A stretch of 64,000 bases of DNA from Paguma larvata (Eukaryota > Chordata > Mammalia > Carnivora > Viverridae): contig CM057841.1 in NCBI GenBank assembly GCA_030068075.1, positions 44,247,030-44,311,029 of the forward strand, given 5' to 3'. Below the pieces are notes generated by a model, which had not been told where the DNA came from, did no database searches, and was given only the letters and a program-made list of their open reading frames with translations. A program made the position numbers and the translations under genes. Each line of letters begins with the position of its first letter. Within the stretch, counting starts at the first letter, position 1. This document shows, piece by piece, positions 34,385 through 46,240 of the stretch.

Positions 34385-35215
34385 TTAGAGTGAAAAACAG
34401 ATTGCATCAAGCCAGAGATTTTACAGATTAGCTTAAGATGCAAAACTTATTCATTAAAAGAAACGATACAAGCAAATCGATAAACTCTGCATTTAGCATG
34501 AAGGACAAAAATTTGAAATATATAAGTAGTGCTTCAACACTGTATGAAATGGTGAACACCCCAATAAAAAACACTAGAACTGGCTTAGGCAATTTGTTAA
34601 AGAATGTTAATAAAAGAATATATATGAAATTGTTTTCACTTTCTTTGTTTAATAGAGGTCTGAAAATAAAACAATGATATGTCATCATTATCAGTTAAAG
34701 TGATAAATATTAAAAAAAAATTTTTTCTTAATGTTTATTTATTTTTGAGAGAGAGAGAGAGAGAGAGCAAGCATGAGCAGGGGAGGGCCAAAGAGAGAAA
34801 GAAACACAAACTCCAAAGGAGGCTCCAGACTCTAAGCTGTCAGCATAGAGCCCAACACGGGGCTCGAACTCAGCAACTGTGAGATCATGACCTGAGCCAA
34901 AGTCAGACAGTCAACTGACTGAGCCACCCAGGCGCCCCTAAATATTTTTTAAGAACTAATAATTCCTAGGGTCAGGCAGGGTACAAGGGAAATGACCTTC
35001 TTCATGTCCAGTATTAGTGTGAGGATAAACTCACACACACTGTCCCGAGGGCAGTGCAGCGATACTCTTCAAGAGTTAGGAAATTATCACAATAGTAGAG
35101 AATTTTGTTCTGTGAAAATATTCATGAATGTGATGTAAAGATACATGTATAAGGATGCCCAAAGATAGTCTGATTTGAGTTTTTCTTAAAAGGAAAATTA
35201 ATAGGGGACTGATTG
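34385..35215 (+). mobile_element. L1M continuation (3' UTR), split by a SINE
   Basis: The right part (35020-35215) has L1M 3' UTR landmarks: 'aaagatacatgtataaggatgcccaaagatagtctgatttgag' and 'aaaattaataggggactgattgcatttt'. The left part (34385-34703) is less clear but of the same AT-rich texture. The SINE at 34712-34938 interrupts it. Confidence 0.5.
34712..34938 (-). mobile_element. Felid SINE, minus strand
   Basis: Close to consensus: 'cttaatgtttatttatttttgagagagagag' through 'cgaactcagcaactgtgagatcatgacctgagcc' to 'gactgagccacccaggcgcccc'. Target duplication taaatatt at 34704-34711 and 34939-34946. Confidence 0.95.
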
Positions 35216-35444
35216 CATTTTAGGAAGGTAACTGATTTAGCCTATATATATTCAAAGGTCTGACTGCTTTGTACAGAATGAATTGTCAAGAAGCAAGAAT
35301 GGAATCAGACCAGTTAGGCACTGAAAATTGCAAACATCTTATTTAACGGGTTGATTTTTTACTTGTGACTTTTCAATATCTAGATATATGGTGTGAAGGC
35401 TCTCATTTGCACTCTTTTCTTCAGTCCTTCAAATGACGTCAAAA

Positions 35445-35555
35445 GGCTGTGAGCCCTTTGAAGAGTTCTATTTTGTATATTATCATCTAATATACCTTAA
35501 ACATAATATGCATTTAATAACCAATGTTTGTGGGATAAATGAACATCTGTTATAG
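35445..35555 (+). mobile_element. L2 LINE 3' end (first of two)
   Basis: 'tgtgagccctttgaagagttctattttgtatatt' followed by 'catttaataaccaatgtttgtgggataaatgaa', matching the L2 'ctgtgagctccttgagggcagggac...cataataaatgtttgttgaatgaa' end. Confidence 0.6.
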
Positions 35556-35589
35556 CACCTGCTATATTGTGTTTATCTGATTAAATGTT

Positions 35590-35718
35590 TGTGTTTCTCA
35601 CTAAACTGTCTCTGAGAGCAGGTTTCAATGATTCCCTCATCCCTACAATCTTATCACAAAGCATAGCACCAGCTACATAACAGACATTCAATAAATGTTT
35701 GTTGAATGAATGAATGAA
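35590..35718 (+). mobile_element. L2 LINE 3' end (second)
   Basis: Well-preserved L2 terminus: 'ctctgagagcaggtttcaatgattcc..', 'catagcaccagctacataacagacattcaataaatgtttgttgaatgaatgaatga'. Same orientation as, and only 35 bases after, the previous L2 end. Confidence 0.8.
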
Positions 35719-36485
35719 GTGGGAACCCAGTTTATTTCCCCTACCATAGGTTCTTTATATCTACATTCCAAAACACTAGTCTAAAAATGAAGCCATGCAA
35801 AAGTAGGTCTTGGGGTACAGGCTTTAATTTTGGTGAAATCTACCAAGACTTCGGTGGGTTCCACTGAAAGGAGGAGAAGGAAGCAAAAATAAAAAAAGAA
35901 GGAAGAATTGTATATTAGCAATTTTTTAGATTTTCAGGCAGAGAAATAAGTGAGCTTGTGATCCACCCAATAGAAGCCATGCAGAAAAAGTGCTGTGTGA
36001 TAGTGGTCCTTGGCAGGGAGGTGGCAGGGCAGTATTCTTTCGGGTCTTTTATTTCTCCACCTCCTCCTTCTTCATATCTAAGAACCTACTATACAGCATC
36101 ATAGAACCTTTATCAGTGGCCTAATGAAGTTCCCAGTGGCATTTCCTGTTATAATTCTGGCTGAATCTGCAAATACCAGTTCCACTGCTCAGATATATTG
36201 CAGTGGAGTATTTTTTTTTCCCCTTCATGAGTTTTCCATTGTTTATGCAAGAAGAGACACTAATGTGTTTTGGAGAAGATAAATCCATTTGTCCACAAAT
36301 AGAAAATTCCAAACCAAGAATCTCTAAACCAGGGTTTACGGTAGCCCCATGAGACTCAATAGTCATTGAAGACTCCTTTATTGGTATGCTCCGGAGAGCA
36401 CAGTGGTTTAATCATATCTTTCGTGAAGGTTAATATTAAAACCGAAACATGTCACATTCCTGGGTTGTATTTAGAAAAGCAAAGC
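35719..36485. other. Unique sequence
   Basis: About 770 bases without a recognised gene or repeat. Confidence 0.35.
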
Positions 36486-38690
36486 CTCATAGACTTCTGG
36501 TTAAACATGGTAGATTGAACATGTGTTTATCTCCACTTCCTCTCCCAATCCTACAAAAGTAATGAGAATAAAAAAAAATAATCAAATAATAAAAAAGGCA
36601 TAAACTGACAGGAAAAGGAAAATAGGTAAGAAGATGACAGTGCATGAGGAATGTCAACAAAGCTTTGAAAGAAAGTAAGCCATGGGAAGAGTAATAATTG
36701 CCTTAGCAGAGCAGATGAAGCTGAAATAAGTTTCTGTAAAGGGATGAAAAGAAAGCTGACTCTCCTTGCAGAATCCTAAAAAGGCTGCAAATAGGATTGG
36801 TTGAAAGTTTGTGCAAGGGGCATGGAGAGCTCTCTATTCCCTTCTTCATCCCGTGAAGCCAGGAGACTCTTGCTTCATTTCTGCAGGAATGGAAAGTTCA
36901 TTTCAGGGATTATTTAACTGAAGTGACTCTAGCCTTAGAGATGCTGGGCCCGAGTTTGAAACAGGAACAGTAAGAAAAAGTTTGAGCTGGAGGAGAGCTG
37001 AATAGTGTGCCCCCAGACCCTATTTCCTGCCTGGCTTCTGGATTTCTTCCAGCCAACATTATATCCTTCGGGCGAGGGGTTAGAGGTTTCTCTGGAGAAA
37101 GTGAACAGCACTCAAAAAGAGATCTACCACTTGGGGGTCCCCCAACATAAACACTTGTTCCCTGCCCCTCTCTACACTAGACAAACCCAGCCAAGCAATT
37201 TTTTAGTGCCTCACTCTTGAACCCAGGAAGTCAAAGAAAGTAACACATTTGGGAAAAGTGGATGGCAGGGACTGAAATGAATTGCTAAAAAAGAACTCCA
37301 GGAAAACAGAAACTTTTACAAAGAAATACTCCTCAAAAAGATAAGAGACAGTATTATATCTATGAAACAAAAACAGACTGCTATGTAAATATAAACAAGT
37401 AAAAACAAGAATGCCACATTATCTGAATTTTTTGTTAAATCCAGTCAGATGGTAGAAAGATGAAATTAAGGCAACTTTCTTGAAAGCAAAATGAAAACAG
37501 AAAACAAAATTAGAGACTATATCCAGGAGAACACAACTTCTGATTGCTTCTAAAGGAGAGAAAAAAGGAAAGAGCTAAAAAATTATCAAGGAAATATTTC
37601 AAGAAAATTTTCCAAAACTAAAAGACCCCAAACTTTCATAAATTAAGAGTTTCCAAGTATGTGCCCTGCTCAACAAAGGCAGATGGACACACGTTAAGGC
37701 ACATCTTTGTGAAATTATAAAATAATGGAAACCAAGAGAAAATTCTAGATGTTTCCAGAAGGGGAATAACAAGTTACAAAAAGCAACAGGAACCAGAATG
37801 GTATCCATCTTCTCTATGGCAGCAGGGGAAGTCAGAAGACAGTAAGACAGGGCATGAAACAATCTGAGATAGAATTATTTTAAAACTAGAATTCTATACC
37901 CAAAATATCAATCAAGTTTGAGAAAGTAATAAAAGACATTTTCAGATATTTAAGTTTTCATAATATCCATGTCTCAATACCTATTTTCTGAGGATGCAAC
38001 CAGTAAAGTGCCCTAACAAAATGAGGGAGTAAATTCAGAAAAGAAGGCATAAAATCCAGGAAAAGTGACCAAAAACAGAGAAGAAGGAAATGGTATTCTT
38101 AAGATGACAACAAAAGCTTGAGAACAAAAGAGAAGTGGCCTTGGAGCAAGCCTAGAAAAAGAGCAGCCCACACTGAACTTGAAGTATACAGAGCTCCTGA
38201 CATGTGCAAATGATACATTATCTGATAGGTATGACTAGATGGAAAATTTAATTGGGAAGGTATGAGAGCATATGGAAAGAATCACTGAGAAAACTTTTTT
38301 AAATTAAGCAAGTGAAAAAAAAGTTGTGTGATAAAAGTAATGTAACTACAGAACACATTTACTCAGCATAAAGACATAAACCTGAGTAACAATTCAGGGA
38401 GGTGGGGAGAGAGGAAGCAGGGGCCAGTGTATATAGGAAAACTGAATCTTCACCCAAAAATAGAAGCCCATAGATTAGGACTAAAATGGATAAAATGAGG
38501 CATTTATTTACAAGTAGACAAACACCAGAAGAGACAGACAAATGAATAAAAAAGAGCTCTCTTCGGGGGACAAGGATAAAGTGTGGGAGGCGGATTGGGG
38601 AATTGCTATTTGTATTTTAAGCCTTTTAGTATTATTTGATTTTTAGAAACTCGACACGTAAGAAATAAAAATAAAAATTAATAAGCAAAC
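36486..38690 (+). mobile_element. HAL1 (half-L1) LINE
   Basis: A long, gap-poor HAL1 copy. These elements carry only an ORF1-like protein. Landmarks: a 5' region with 'agttcatagacttctgg' style text, 'gcatggagagctctc', the ORF1 C-terminal region 'aacaagttacaaaaagcaacaggaaccagaatgg' and 'ctagaattctatacccaaaatatcaatcaagtttg', 'gacattttcagatat', 'gcaaccagtaaagtgccctaacaaaatgagggagtaaa', and a final A-rich tail near 38660-38690. Multiple stops; no intact frame. It lacks any ORF2/RT sequence, as expected for HAL1. Confidence 0.72.
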
Positions 38691-40395
38691 AAAAGTCATC
38701 CTTTGCAAATTAATCTCTGTGCAAAATTCCCAGATATAAAGAAAGCAGGTACAACTAGTTCTGGGCTGGCATAGAAAGGGCTAGTCCACCCCCTTTTCTT
38801 CCAACATCTCTCTTCAGAGAACTGGATTCGGGCAGTTTCTATGAACCCTTCTCCCTAATTTGTTCCTCTTTGTCAAGGAAGCTCTTAAGGAGGGAAGGTG
38901 GTCCTTGGGATTGGATGGCCGAAGGTCACAGTGATTCATGAACTCAGGGTAATTTCAACTGGCTCATGAAAGCAACTCTGACTCCCAATGAAACCCCATT
39001 TTCTTTCATTTTATCAAAAGATTCATCTGACTGGTTCCACCCTATGCTTTGTCCTTTGCCAAGATGTGGACAGAGCCTTTCTGGACCTTTTCTGGTTTCC
39101 CATTTCCTCCTTGCCAGCCTCAAGTACCTAATTCCAGGGTGTTGCTTTTCTTGCTATCCGAGGTCCACACACGCTCCTTTCTAACCTCCGCCATTTTGAG
39201 GCATATCCAATGCTCTCAGTGGAAAGAATATATACCCACAGAAAGATGAATGAGTTATGATCAATGGATATACTCCTTCATATATAAACCAATTTTATGG
39301 GTCACTGTGTTTCAAAGACAGGCACCTCTGTTTATATCCACACAAAGTATTTATAATACCAAAATGTAAAATGGCATATAAAAACATAATGCACATGTGA
39401 CTTGTGTGTTCCTTTACACATCAGTGTATTATATAAATACCATATACATCCTGCCCCCATAACCTATAATAAGTAGAGCACACGTTTGCTCACTGCCACA
39501 TAGGAAACCCAGAATAGAACAGCCTGAACAGATGCTGTTTTTCCTTCCTGACAAACGGGCATGAAATAACAGACTGACATCTGCCTCTGCAGGTCATTCA
39601 AGTCAGCCTGCTACATGTCAGAATTCAAACTGCTCCATCCATCAACAGCAGACCCAAAATCAACGTAGCTTAGAAACTCTGCAGCGAGACAGTAACAGCC
39701 CAATTCAAAGTCTGACCTTCGAGGAATGGTGGGGTACGATGGAAAATTATTTCATGCCCTGCACCAAAACCAGCAATACAATTTGAAGAGATTTTCAGTT
39801 AAATTAATTTTAAAGAAAAATCCCCCAGCGTAGCAGTTTAACTCTTGGGGTCACGTAAAAGGAGGGCTAGGCAGAGAGACTGTGATATCTGAAAGCTTTG
39901 CCAGCACCTTTCATGAGAGAACTAAAAACACTATTTTAGGCAAAACAGTTTTAAGATGTTTGCACCATAGCATGTACTGGAAGTCTTTATCGGGAAATAA
40001 GGAAATCAGCAAAAGACTTGGTTTTTCATTGAATTTTTGGGAAATGGCTTTTAGTTAAAATTGTAAATGAGATCAGTCCTTCAAGATTACAAATACAAAT
40101 GAATTCTCTTCTGGAGATATTTTTAAGGGTAATGATTTCCCTCTGCTCAATCATAACAACATTTCTAGCAATACCCAAAGTCAACCATCAACTTAACAAA
40201 TGATTTACCTACCGCTTTGGCTATGATGCAGAGCACAACACAATTTTTTAAATGCCATTTATCTATAGCCAGCATGCTTGAAATAAACCTTCTACGAAGG
40301 TGAAGTTACCTTTTCTCTCTTCTGAAGACTGTTTCAAACTCAATCTGAAAAGCCGTCCTAATGCTCTTTCCCAGTAATTCCAACATTTCTGTTGA
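38691..40395. other. Unique sequence
   Basis: About 1.7 kb with no recognised gene or transposon. Frames near 38966-39249 overlap and lack domains. Confidence 0.35.
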
Positions 40396-40870
40396 CTTGG
40401 GGTGCAGGCAGTCCTGTTTGTTTACAGGATGCTCAGGTTCCCACAGTCCTGTCTCCCTGCTCATCTCTTCATCATCTCTTTTCTCTCTTTTACCTTTCTT
40501 GGTTTTCCCTCACCAGTTGTGTCCCATATCCCTCTTCTCACTTCACCTGCATACTTCCTGCAGGGACCATCCACATCGGGTTCCTCCAAACTGTCTCTTC
40601 ACAACCGTTTTTGCCATTTGGCTTTCATCCATATCTCACTGAAAATAGTCTCCCAATGGCCAAACCCAATGGCTCATGTTGGACCTCAGGTTAACTGACC
40701 TTTCTACAGGTTGGACCACACCTCTAATCTACCCTCTCTGTTCTTTCTTAAGACTCGTACACAAATAATATTTCTGTTCTGCTTGATCCTTTTCAGGAGG
40801 GTTCCAGAGTTCTGGATCAATCCCGTTCTTAGTCTACACATCGTTTCTTGGTTAAGGTGTTAAAACTACA
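40396..40870 (+). mobile_element. L2 LINE ORF2 fragment
   Basis: Pyrimidine-rich, with L2 landmarks in order: 'ttggctttcatccatatctcactgaaaatag', 'ggccaaacccaatggctcatgttgg' (L2 'gctaaatccaatggacacttttcag'), 'ttaactgacctttctacagg', 'agggttccagagttctggatcaatcccgttcttagtctacacatcg'. Three overlapping frames of 93-100 residues here come from the low-stop pyrimidine-rich strand and are not genes. Confidence 0.5.
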
Positions 40871-42050
40871 AAGGAGTATTTATAACTCCCAAACCTTCTT
40901 TGCCTTGCTCTAAAGCTTACGGCATATTCGCATCCCTGTATGGTTATCTCAAGCTACAGTAAATGTAACACAGCTTCCAGCCTGCATGCAATTCCCCTCT
41001 GTTTCTCAGCACTCATCAGTGGAAAGGTATACACACAGTTCCCTAGAGAGGACATATCCTTCAACATCTCATGACTCTGTGTGCATTTACTCCTTCTGAC
41101 CATCTCTGTGAAGCGTCTTAATTTTCCCAAGTAGTTAAAGGTGTGCTACAGCACCTCACACACACACATATGACAGAGTGTTTCCCATGCCACCAGAAGT
41201 AGTGTTTACATGAGCCACAATATATTTAATGTTGTTCTTCAAAGAACCTACAGCAGAGCTTGGCACGAAGTCCTATTTGATCAAGATATGGCTGGACTGA
41301 GGACGGAGGACTGCTGTACACCTGACTTCCCTGGGATGGTAAGTCAGGTGACCACAGTTTGGGGGAAGCAGGGGTGGGGAGCAGGGTTTGTTAAATCTGC
41401 CTCAGTGCCTCATATGAGATGATGGATTTTGGTAAAGCTCCCAGGTTCTTCTGGAAAAGCAAGTGAAGAGAAAGGTTTTTACTGCTAAAATCTGTGTACT
41501 TTTGTATTAACAATGAATACAATGCTTTTTCTGGAGGTTCCAAACGTAACATTTAAATAACCATCTTTAACCATCAACCTTGATCTAAGCATTTATATCT
41601 TTTACCTTGTTAGCACTCAATAAATAAATGTTGATAAAAGAATGTATACATGTGTCTGATTTTACTTTATTTATAAAAATAAGTAATATAAGTAGTATAA
41701 AAAGCACTTGTTAATGATGCTCTGAGAATATTCACAAGAAAAATTTTTACTACAGCAAAAAAATTTTAAAAACACTAAAAATTTGGTTCAATTTTGTCAT
41801 ATGTAAAAACGAGGTGGCTTAATGAAATCACATTTTGGGTATCTTCCCGATATGACAATGTGATCCTATAATCTCCTTCCTCCATCTCCTAATCTTGTCA
41901 GCCTTGAAGGGATGGCCATACTTTAGCCTCTGCATCAGAAATTCTAACTCATTTTTTTCAAGCCCCAAACCAGTAATTCGCAGTGTTGTGGATGTGAGGA
42001 AATGAGCATCTCATGCAGCACTGATAACAGTTTGAAAATGGACATAATCT
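40871..42050. other. Mostly unique; weak L2-like end near 41575-41645
   Basis: No gene. 'accttgttagcactcaataaataaatgttgataaaag' near 41606-41641 resembles an L2 terminus but only over about 40 bases. Confidence 0.35.
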
Positions 42051-42330
42051 CTTGATGGGTAATTTTGAAAAAGTTTCAAAGGACTACCAAGAGCCAAAAT
42101 TCCATGCCTAAATTTTCTTCTCAAGAAATGAACTAGTGAAAAAAAGTATTCATTCTTATATTATTATAGTAAAAAAAATAAGATAATGGATAAATTTCCA
42201 AAATTAGGTGACCAATGAGAGAATGTATGGTCTGTCATTACAACGGAATGCTATCAGGAAATTTTAAATAATGTAGTATACATATTCTGGCCCATGTTTG
42301 TAGAATCAAAAGTGAAATTGCAAACTAATT
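42051..42330 (+). mobile_element. L1M 3' UTR fragment
   Basis: 'gacaaggataaatttcc..'-type L1M text: 'ttacaacggaatgctatcaggaaattttaaataatgtagtatacatatt' corresponds to 'catacaatggaatactatgcagccattaaaaataatgtagta'. Upstream words ('ctcaagaaatgaac', 'ttattatag') fit the same 3' UTR. Confidence 0.5.
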
Positions 42331-42857
42331 AGAGATGAGACAGTCAGAGTATCCAAATCAAAATCTAAGAGATGTGGCCAAAGTGGTACACAGCTCAAAA
42401 TTTAGAGTTTATATGGTATTTGATAGAAAATAAGAAAGAAGTTAACTGAAAATTTAAAAAGCCAAGTCAAGAAAGCAAATTCAAAGAAAGCAGAGATGTG
42501 TAAACAAGAAAAATATATGAAATGTGATATACTGAATTAAAAGATATATAAAAGATCTTATAATGTTGCAAAAAGGAAGAGATATAATTAGTTTTAGGAA
42601 ACAGAAAAGGGCCTTGTTTACAGCAGGAGCCCAACTGCAAGGCTACTTGAACGCAGATAGTCATGCAATGGTGTACTGATAAATTTCAAAACCTAAGTGA
42701 AATGAATGATTTTCTAGAAAAATAAATTTCCGAAGCAGCTCAAAAACAAATTACACAAAAAATCTGAATATACAATAACTGTGAGAAACTGAAAAAGTTG
42801 TGTAAGATGTGCACCCCAAATGCCTCAGGCTCAGCCAGTTGTTTTAAGTGAGCTTAT

Positions 42858-42988
42858 CCCAGGGGAACCATATAATTTATCGCCTAAACCAGGCACTTCG
42901 GAGAGTGAGAGACAGTGTTATTAATAATTAAGCTGGGACAATATGAGAAAGCGGAACTGTTTCAGGCAAATCAGGAAAAATGGCTGTA
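42858..42988 (+). mobile_element. Short DNA-transposon fossil (MER-type, family unresolved)
   Basis: 'ccaggggaaccatataatttatcgcctaaaccaggcacttcgg' to 'attaataattaagctgggacaatatg...aactgtttcaggcaaatcagg..atggctgta' follows a known mammalian MITE pattern with degenerate inverted ends (agggtgaccatat / atatggtcaccct type). I cannot name the family with confidence. Confidence 0.45.
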
Positions 42989-43354
42989 CTGTACCAACTT
43001 TCAAAGGAGAAGTAATTCTAAAGTTATGAAAACTGCATCAGAGTTTAGAAAAAGATTAAAGGTTTTCCAGTTCACAGTCAAGAAAAGCAGAAGAGAAAGA
43101 AAAAAAAAAGGAAGAAAGTTCTAGGCCTAGTGATGCATGTTCCTAAATAAACAAAACATGTATATTATATGCACTGCTAAAGGGCACTTATAAATCAAAG
43201 AGAACAAACAACACAATAGAAAAATAGTCAAAAGATACAAACTCGGTTAACAAAAAATGAATATAAATGAACCATAAACATATGAAAAATGTGTTCAAAC
43301 GCACTAGTAATACCTGAAACATAAATAAAAATAATGAATCATAACTAGACCTTT

Positions 43355-43452
43355 AGTGACGATCACTTTGCATTGCATATAGATGTCGAATTATAAAATT
43401 GTACACGTAAAACTTATATAACGTTATATACCAACTTTACCTCAATAAAAAA
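43355..43452 (+). mobile_element. L1 (L1MA-like) 3' terminal fragment inside L1M
   Basis: 'gatcactttgcattgcatatagatgtcgaattataaaattgtacacgtaaaacttatataacgttatataccaactttacctcaataaaaaa' is the terminal 95 bases of a younger L1 class. L1M sequence lies on both sides, so it is a nested, strongly 5'-truncated insertion. Confidence 0.65.
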
Positions 43453-43990
43453 GTAGTATTTTATATTTGAACCCATCTGATTGAAAGAAATAACTGTTAA
43501 TAATATTATTAAGTGCCAATTATAGCTCTATAAAGTTAGAAATGAATAATACTAAATGTGAAAAAGTGTGGTCTGCCCTAATTTCTTGGTAAGAATGTAA
43601 GCTAGAGGATAATCTGGCAATTGTTTGTCAAAAGTCTAAATATGTATTCTTTCGATATGAATTTTCCCCTGCTAGGAATCTCTACTACTGGAACTCTCGG
43701 TCGAAAGCATCGAGATACACGTGTGAGGGTGCCCAATACCACAATGTTTCAATAACAACACATAACTGGAAACAACCTGAAGTACTAATTTTTCAGGTAA
43801 TGAAACAGTTTCAGAAAGATTAAATAACTCACTATAAATTGAATATACAGGACTAGAAAAAGCTGTGTGTAATAAAGCTTTAAAATAAAATAAATAAAAT
43901 AAAAAAATAAAGCTTTAAAGCCTATAGAGCAGTTCACTAACAAAAAATGAGAATATTCTTGTTTGACACCCAATGTTGGACAATTTCTTT

Positions 43991-44025
43991 CTCTTTTAAC
44001 TTCTTTTTGATGTTTATTCATTTTT

Positions 44026-44056
<31 letters not shown>

Positions 44057-44220
44057 CATGAGTGGGGGAGGGGCAGAGACAGGAAGACACAGAATCCGAA
44101 GCAGGCTTCAGGCTCTAATCTGTCAGCACAGAGCCCAAGGCAGGGCTCGAACTCACAGACCACAAGATCATGACCTGAGATGAAGTTGAACACCCAACTG
44201 ACTGAGCCACCCAGGCACCC
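43991..44220 (-). mobile_element. Felid SINE with near-perfect 14-bp TSD
   Basis: Minus-strand copy with a (GA)n run at 44029-44057 and end 'gactgagccacccaggcaccc'. Duplications tggacaatttcttt (43977-43990) and tggacagtttctat (44221-44234). Confidence 0.95.
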
Positions 44221-44234
44221 TGGACAGTTTCTAT

Positions 44235-45349
44235 CCTAAGATCTTCATGGTTGTTTGTAATCCCTTGATTAGAAACATACTAACTTCTTTGCACCAATCA
44301 GTTCTCATCTTCTAAAATCACTTCCACCCTTGGGATGGGTAACTTTGTCCTTCAACGTATTTTAATTTTCAAAACTTTAACGGAAATAAAGACTACTTTT
44401 CCAGGACTTTTAAGTATTATGTTGAAATGTCACTTACATGCAAATATCTTTACATTTGAACATCACGGCTCTCATTTTCAATGTTATATCCTTTGAATAA
44501 CTACTACACTTAGAAGAAAAAGATCAACAGGAATAAAATCACAATAGCCCTTAACCACTTGGGACAGTGCTTTCTGTGTTAACATTATAACTACATCTGC
44601 TTCAGAGAGAACAAGTGCTCTCTTTACAATGATGTTCCCTAAGTAAGTAATGACTTGCTGCATAATATTAGAAAACAGGAAAATAAGTCATATTACACAC
44701 TCTCCCCCACTCCTCCAAAGCAAAGTAGCAGTATCTTAGAAAAGACTTCTGATCTGATTTCCTGTTGTTTTCTGGCTTAGGTCTCAATCTAAATCATTCT
44801 CTACTCAGCACATAATCACCATTAAAGCATGTGATACCATGCAAAGTCTAGTTATAAAACAGAATGCATGACATGATTCCCTTCTAGAATATAAATATAA
44901 ATATAAACACAAACATAAATATAAGAGTGTAGGTGTATGCACAGAGTTTGGAAAGGTTTCCAAGAGACTGTCTTTGACTGGGTATGATCACAAGTACCCT
45001 CTATTTTCTTGGTTTTGCTCATCTATGTATTTTGATTTTCCATGATCAGTATATATGCATTTTATACCAAGAAAGAGTCTTAATAAACTTGTTTTTATTC
45101 TACCTATGGACTTTGATAGTTACAAACAGTTTGGGTTTGTAACTCTGGTATGATGTAGAGATAGTTAGACTCTTTATAACCTCTTGGGAACATAGAGAAC
45201 CTTTCTTAATTACTACTCAAATTTCTGGGGCCAGTGGCAGAGAACTGGGTATACCTGAGGAATACCAGCCCATGCCTACAGGGGCTATGGAGAAATAATT
45301 CACGAGAAGCCAAAGGTTAAAGAAGATTGGCACAATCACAAAGGCAGTG
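44235..45349. other. Unique sequence
   Basis: About 1.1 kb with no recognised repeat or gene. A short 'aaatataaatataaacac' run lies at 44890-44920. Confidence 0.35.
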
Positions 45350-45362
45350 AGAATAGGTTTGA

Positions 45363-45580
45363 GGGGCACCTGGGTGGCTCAGTTGGTTAAGCGTCCGACT
45401 TTGGCTCAGGTCATGTCGCGGTCTATGAGTTCCAGCCCCTCGTCAGGCTCTGTGCTGACAGCTCAGAGTCTGGAGCCTGCTTCGGATTTTGTGTCTCCCC
45501 CTCTCTCTGCCCGTCCCCTGCTCACGCTCTGTCTCTATGTCTCTCAAAAATAAATAAACGTTAAAAAAATTTAAATTTAT
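45363..45580 (+). mobile_element. Felid SINE with perfect 13-bp TSD
   Basis: Starts ggggcacctgggtggctcag and runs to 'aaaaataaataaacgttaaaaa'. agaataggtttga is identical at 45350-45362 and 45581-45593. Low divergence from the felid consensus suggests a relatively recent insertion. Confidence 0.96.
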
Positions 45581-45635
45581 AGAATAGGTTTGAACCTGGC
45601 AAGAGGAAATATATGTATGAGTTAAAACATGGGTC

Positions 45636-45795
45636 ATGGTTCAGAGAGATCTGGCTTTGAGTTACAGCTCTCTCACTTGAAAAAATCATGTGATGATAAG
45701 CAACTCACTTATCTATGCCCAAGTTTACTCATGTTTCGAATGCAGGAAACAATGATAACCACACTTTGTGAGGACTGAAGAGTCCTACCTACTTG
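45636..45795 (+). mobile_element. MIR SINE, near full length
   Basis: Head to core in order: 'tctggctttgagttacagctctctcacttg', 'gataagcaactcacttatctatgcccaagtttactcatgtttcgaatgcagg', 'gataaccacactttgtgaggactgaag'. This follows MIR 'gttcgaatcccggctctgccacttac..ggcaagttacttaacctctctgtgcctcagtttcctcatctgtaaaatgg'. Confidence 0.75.
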
Positions 45796-45807
45796 GAATT
45801 GAGAGTT

Positions 45808-45856
45808 TTTTTAAATTTTTAATGTATATTTCTTTTTGAGACAGAGAAAGACAGCA
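45808..45856 (-). mobile_element. Tiny 3' fragment of a felid SINE
   Basis: 'ttttttaaatttttaatgtatatttctttttgagacagagaaagacag' is the reversed A tail and the start of the GA tract. The body that should follow is missing. Confidence 0.5.
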
Positions 45857-46240
45857 TAGATTCCCGTAGGGAGGCTCACACCCTCAAAATAAGAGCAAGC
45901 CAGAAGTCAACCCACCTAGCCCTATTTTATTTCCAAGGGACTGAATTAAAGTGGCCTGGGCACCAAGTAGAGGTGGGAGAAAAACTGGCATTGAGAAAAA
46001 GCAAAAAGTTCTCCTCGCTTGGACTTGCAGACTAAATTCGCATCAGGTAAGTAATCCAAAAAACCCTGATGCCAAGAATTTAATTTAGGGTGGTCATGAA
46101 GGTAATTTTCTGAGGTGTCTGGCTGAAGCAAATTCCAATAACCTATAGAAGGAGCCACTTTTATCCTCAGACTCAAATAATACTTGCAAATAGTTATTTT
46201 CAAATACAATAAGCAGTTCAGATTTTTAAAAACATCAAGT
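45857..46240. other. Unique sequence
   Basis: No gene or recognised repeat. Confidence 0.35.

Larger units (their letters stand above)
42480..43790 (+). mobile_element. L1M ORF2 and 3' UTR, with two nested inserts
   Basis: ORF2-like 'aatttcaaaacctaagtgaaatgaatgattttctagaaaaataaattt' near 42680-42730, then ORF2-end 'acacaatagaaaaatagtcaaaag' and 'catatgaaaaatgtgttcaaacgcactagtaatac' near 43215-43310, then 3' UTR 'ctaggaatctctactactgg' and 'ataactggaaacaacctgaag' to 43785. It is broken by a DNA-transposon-like piece (42858-42988) and an L1 3' terminal piece (43355-43452). Confidence 0.55.

Noticed and set aside
40361..40698. Three overlapping 93-100-codon frames
   Set aside because: Stop-poor pyrimidine-rich strand of an L2 fragment; all three frames are equally open, which argues against coding.
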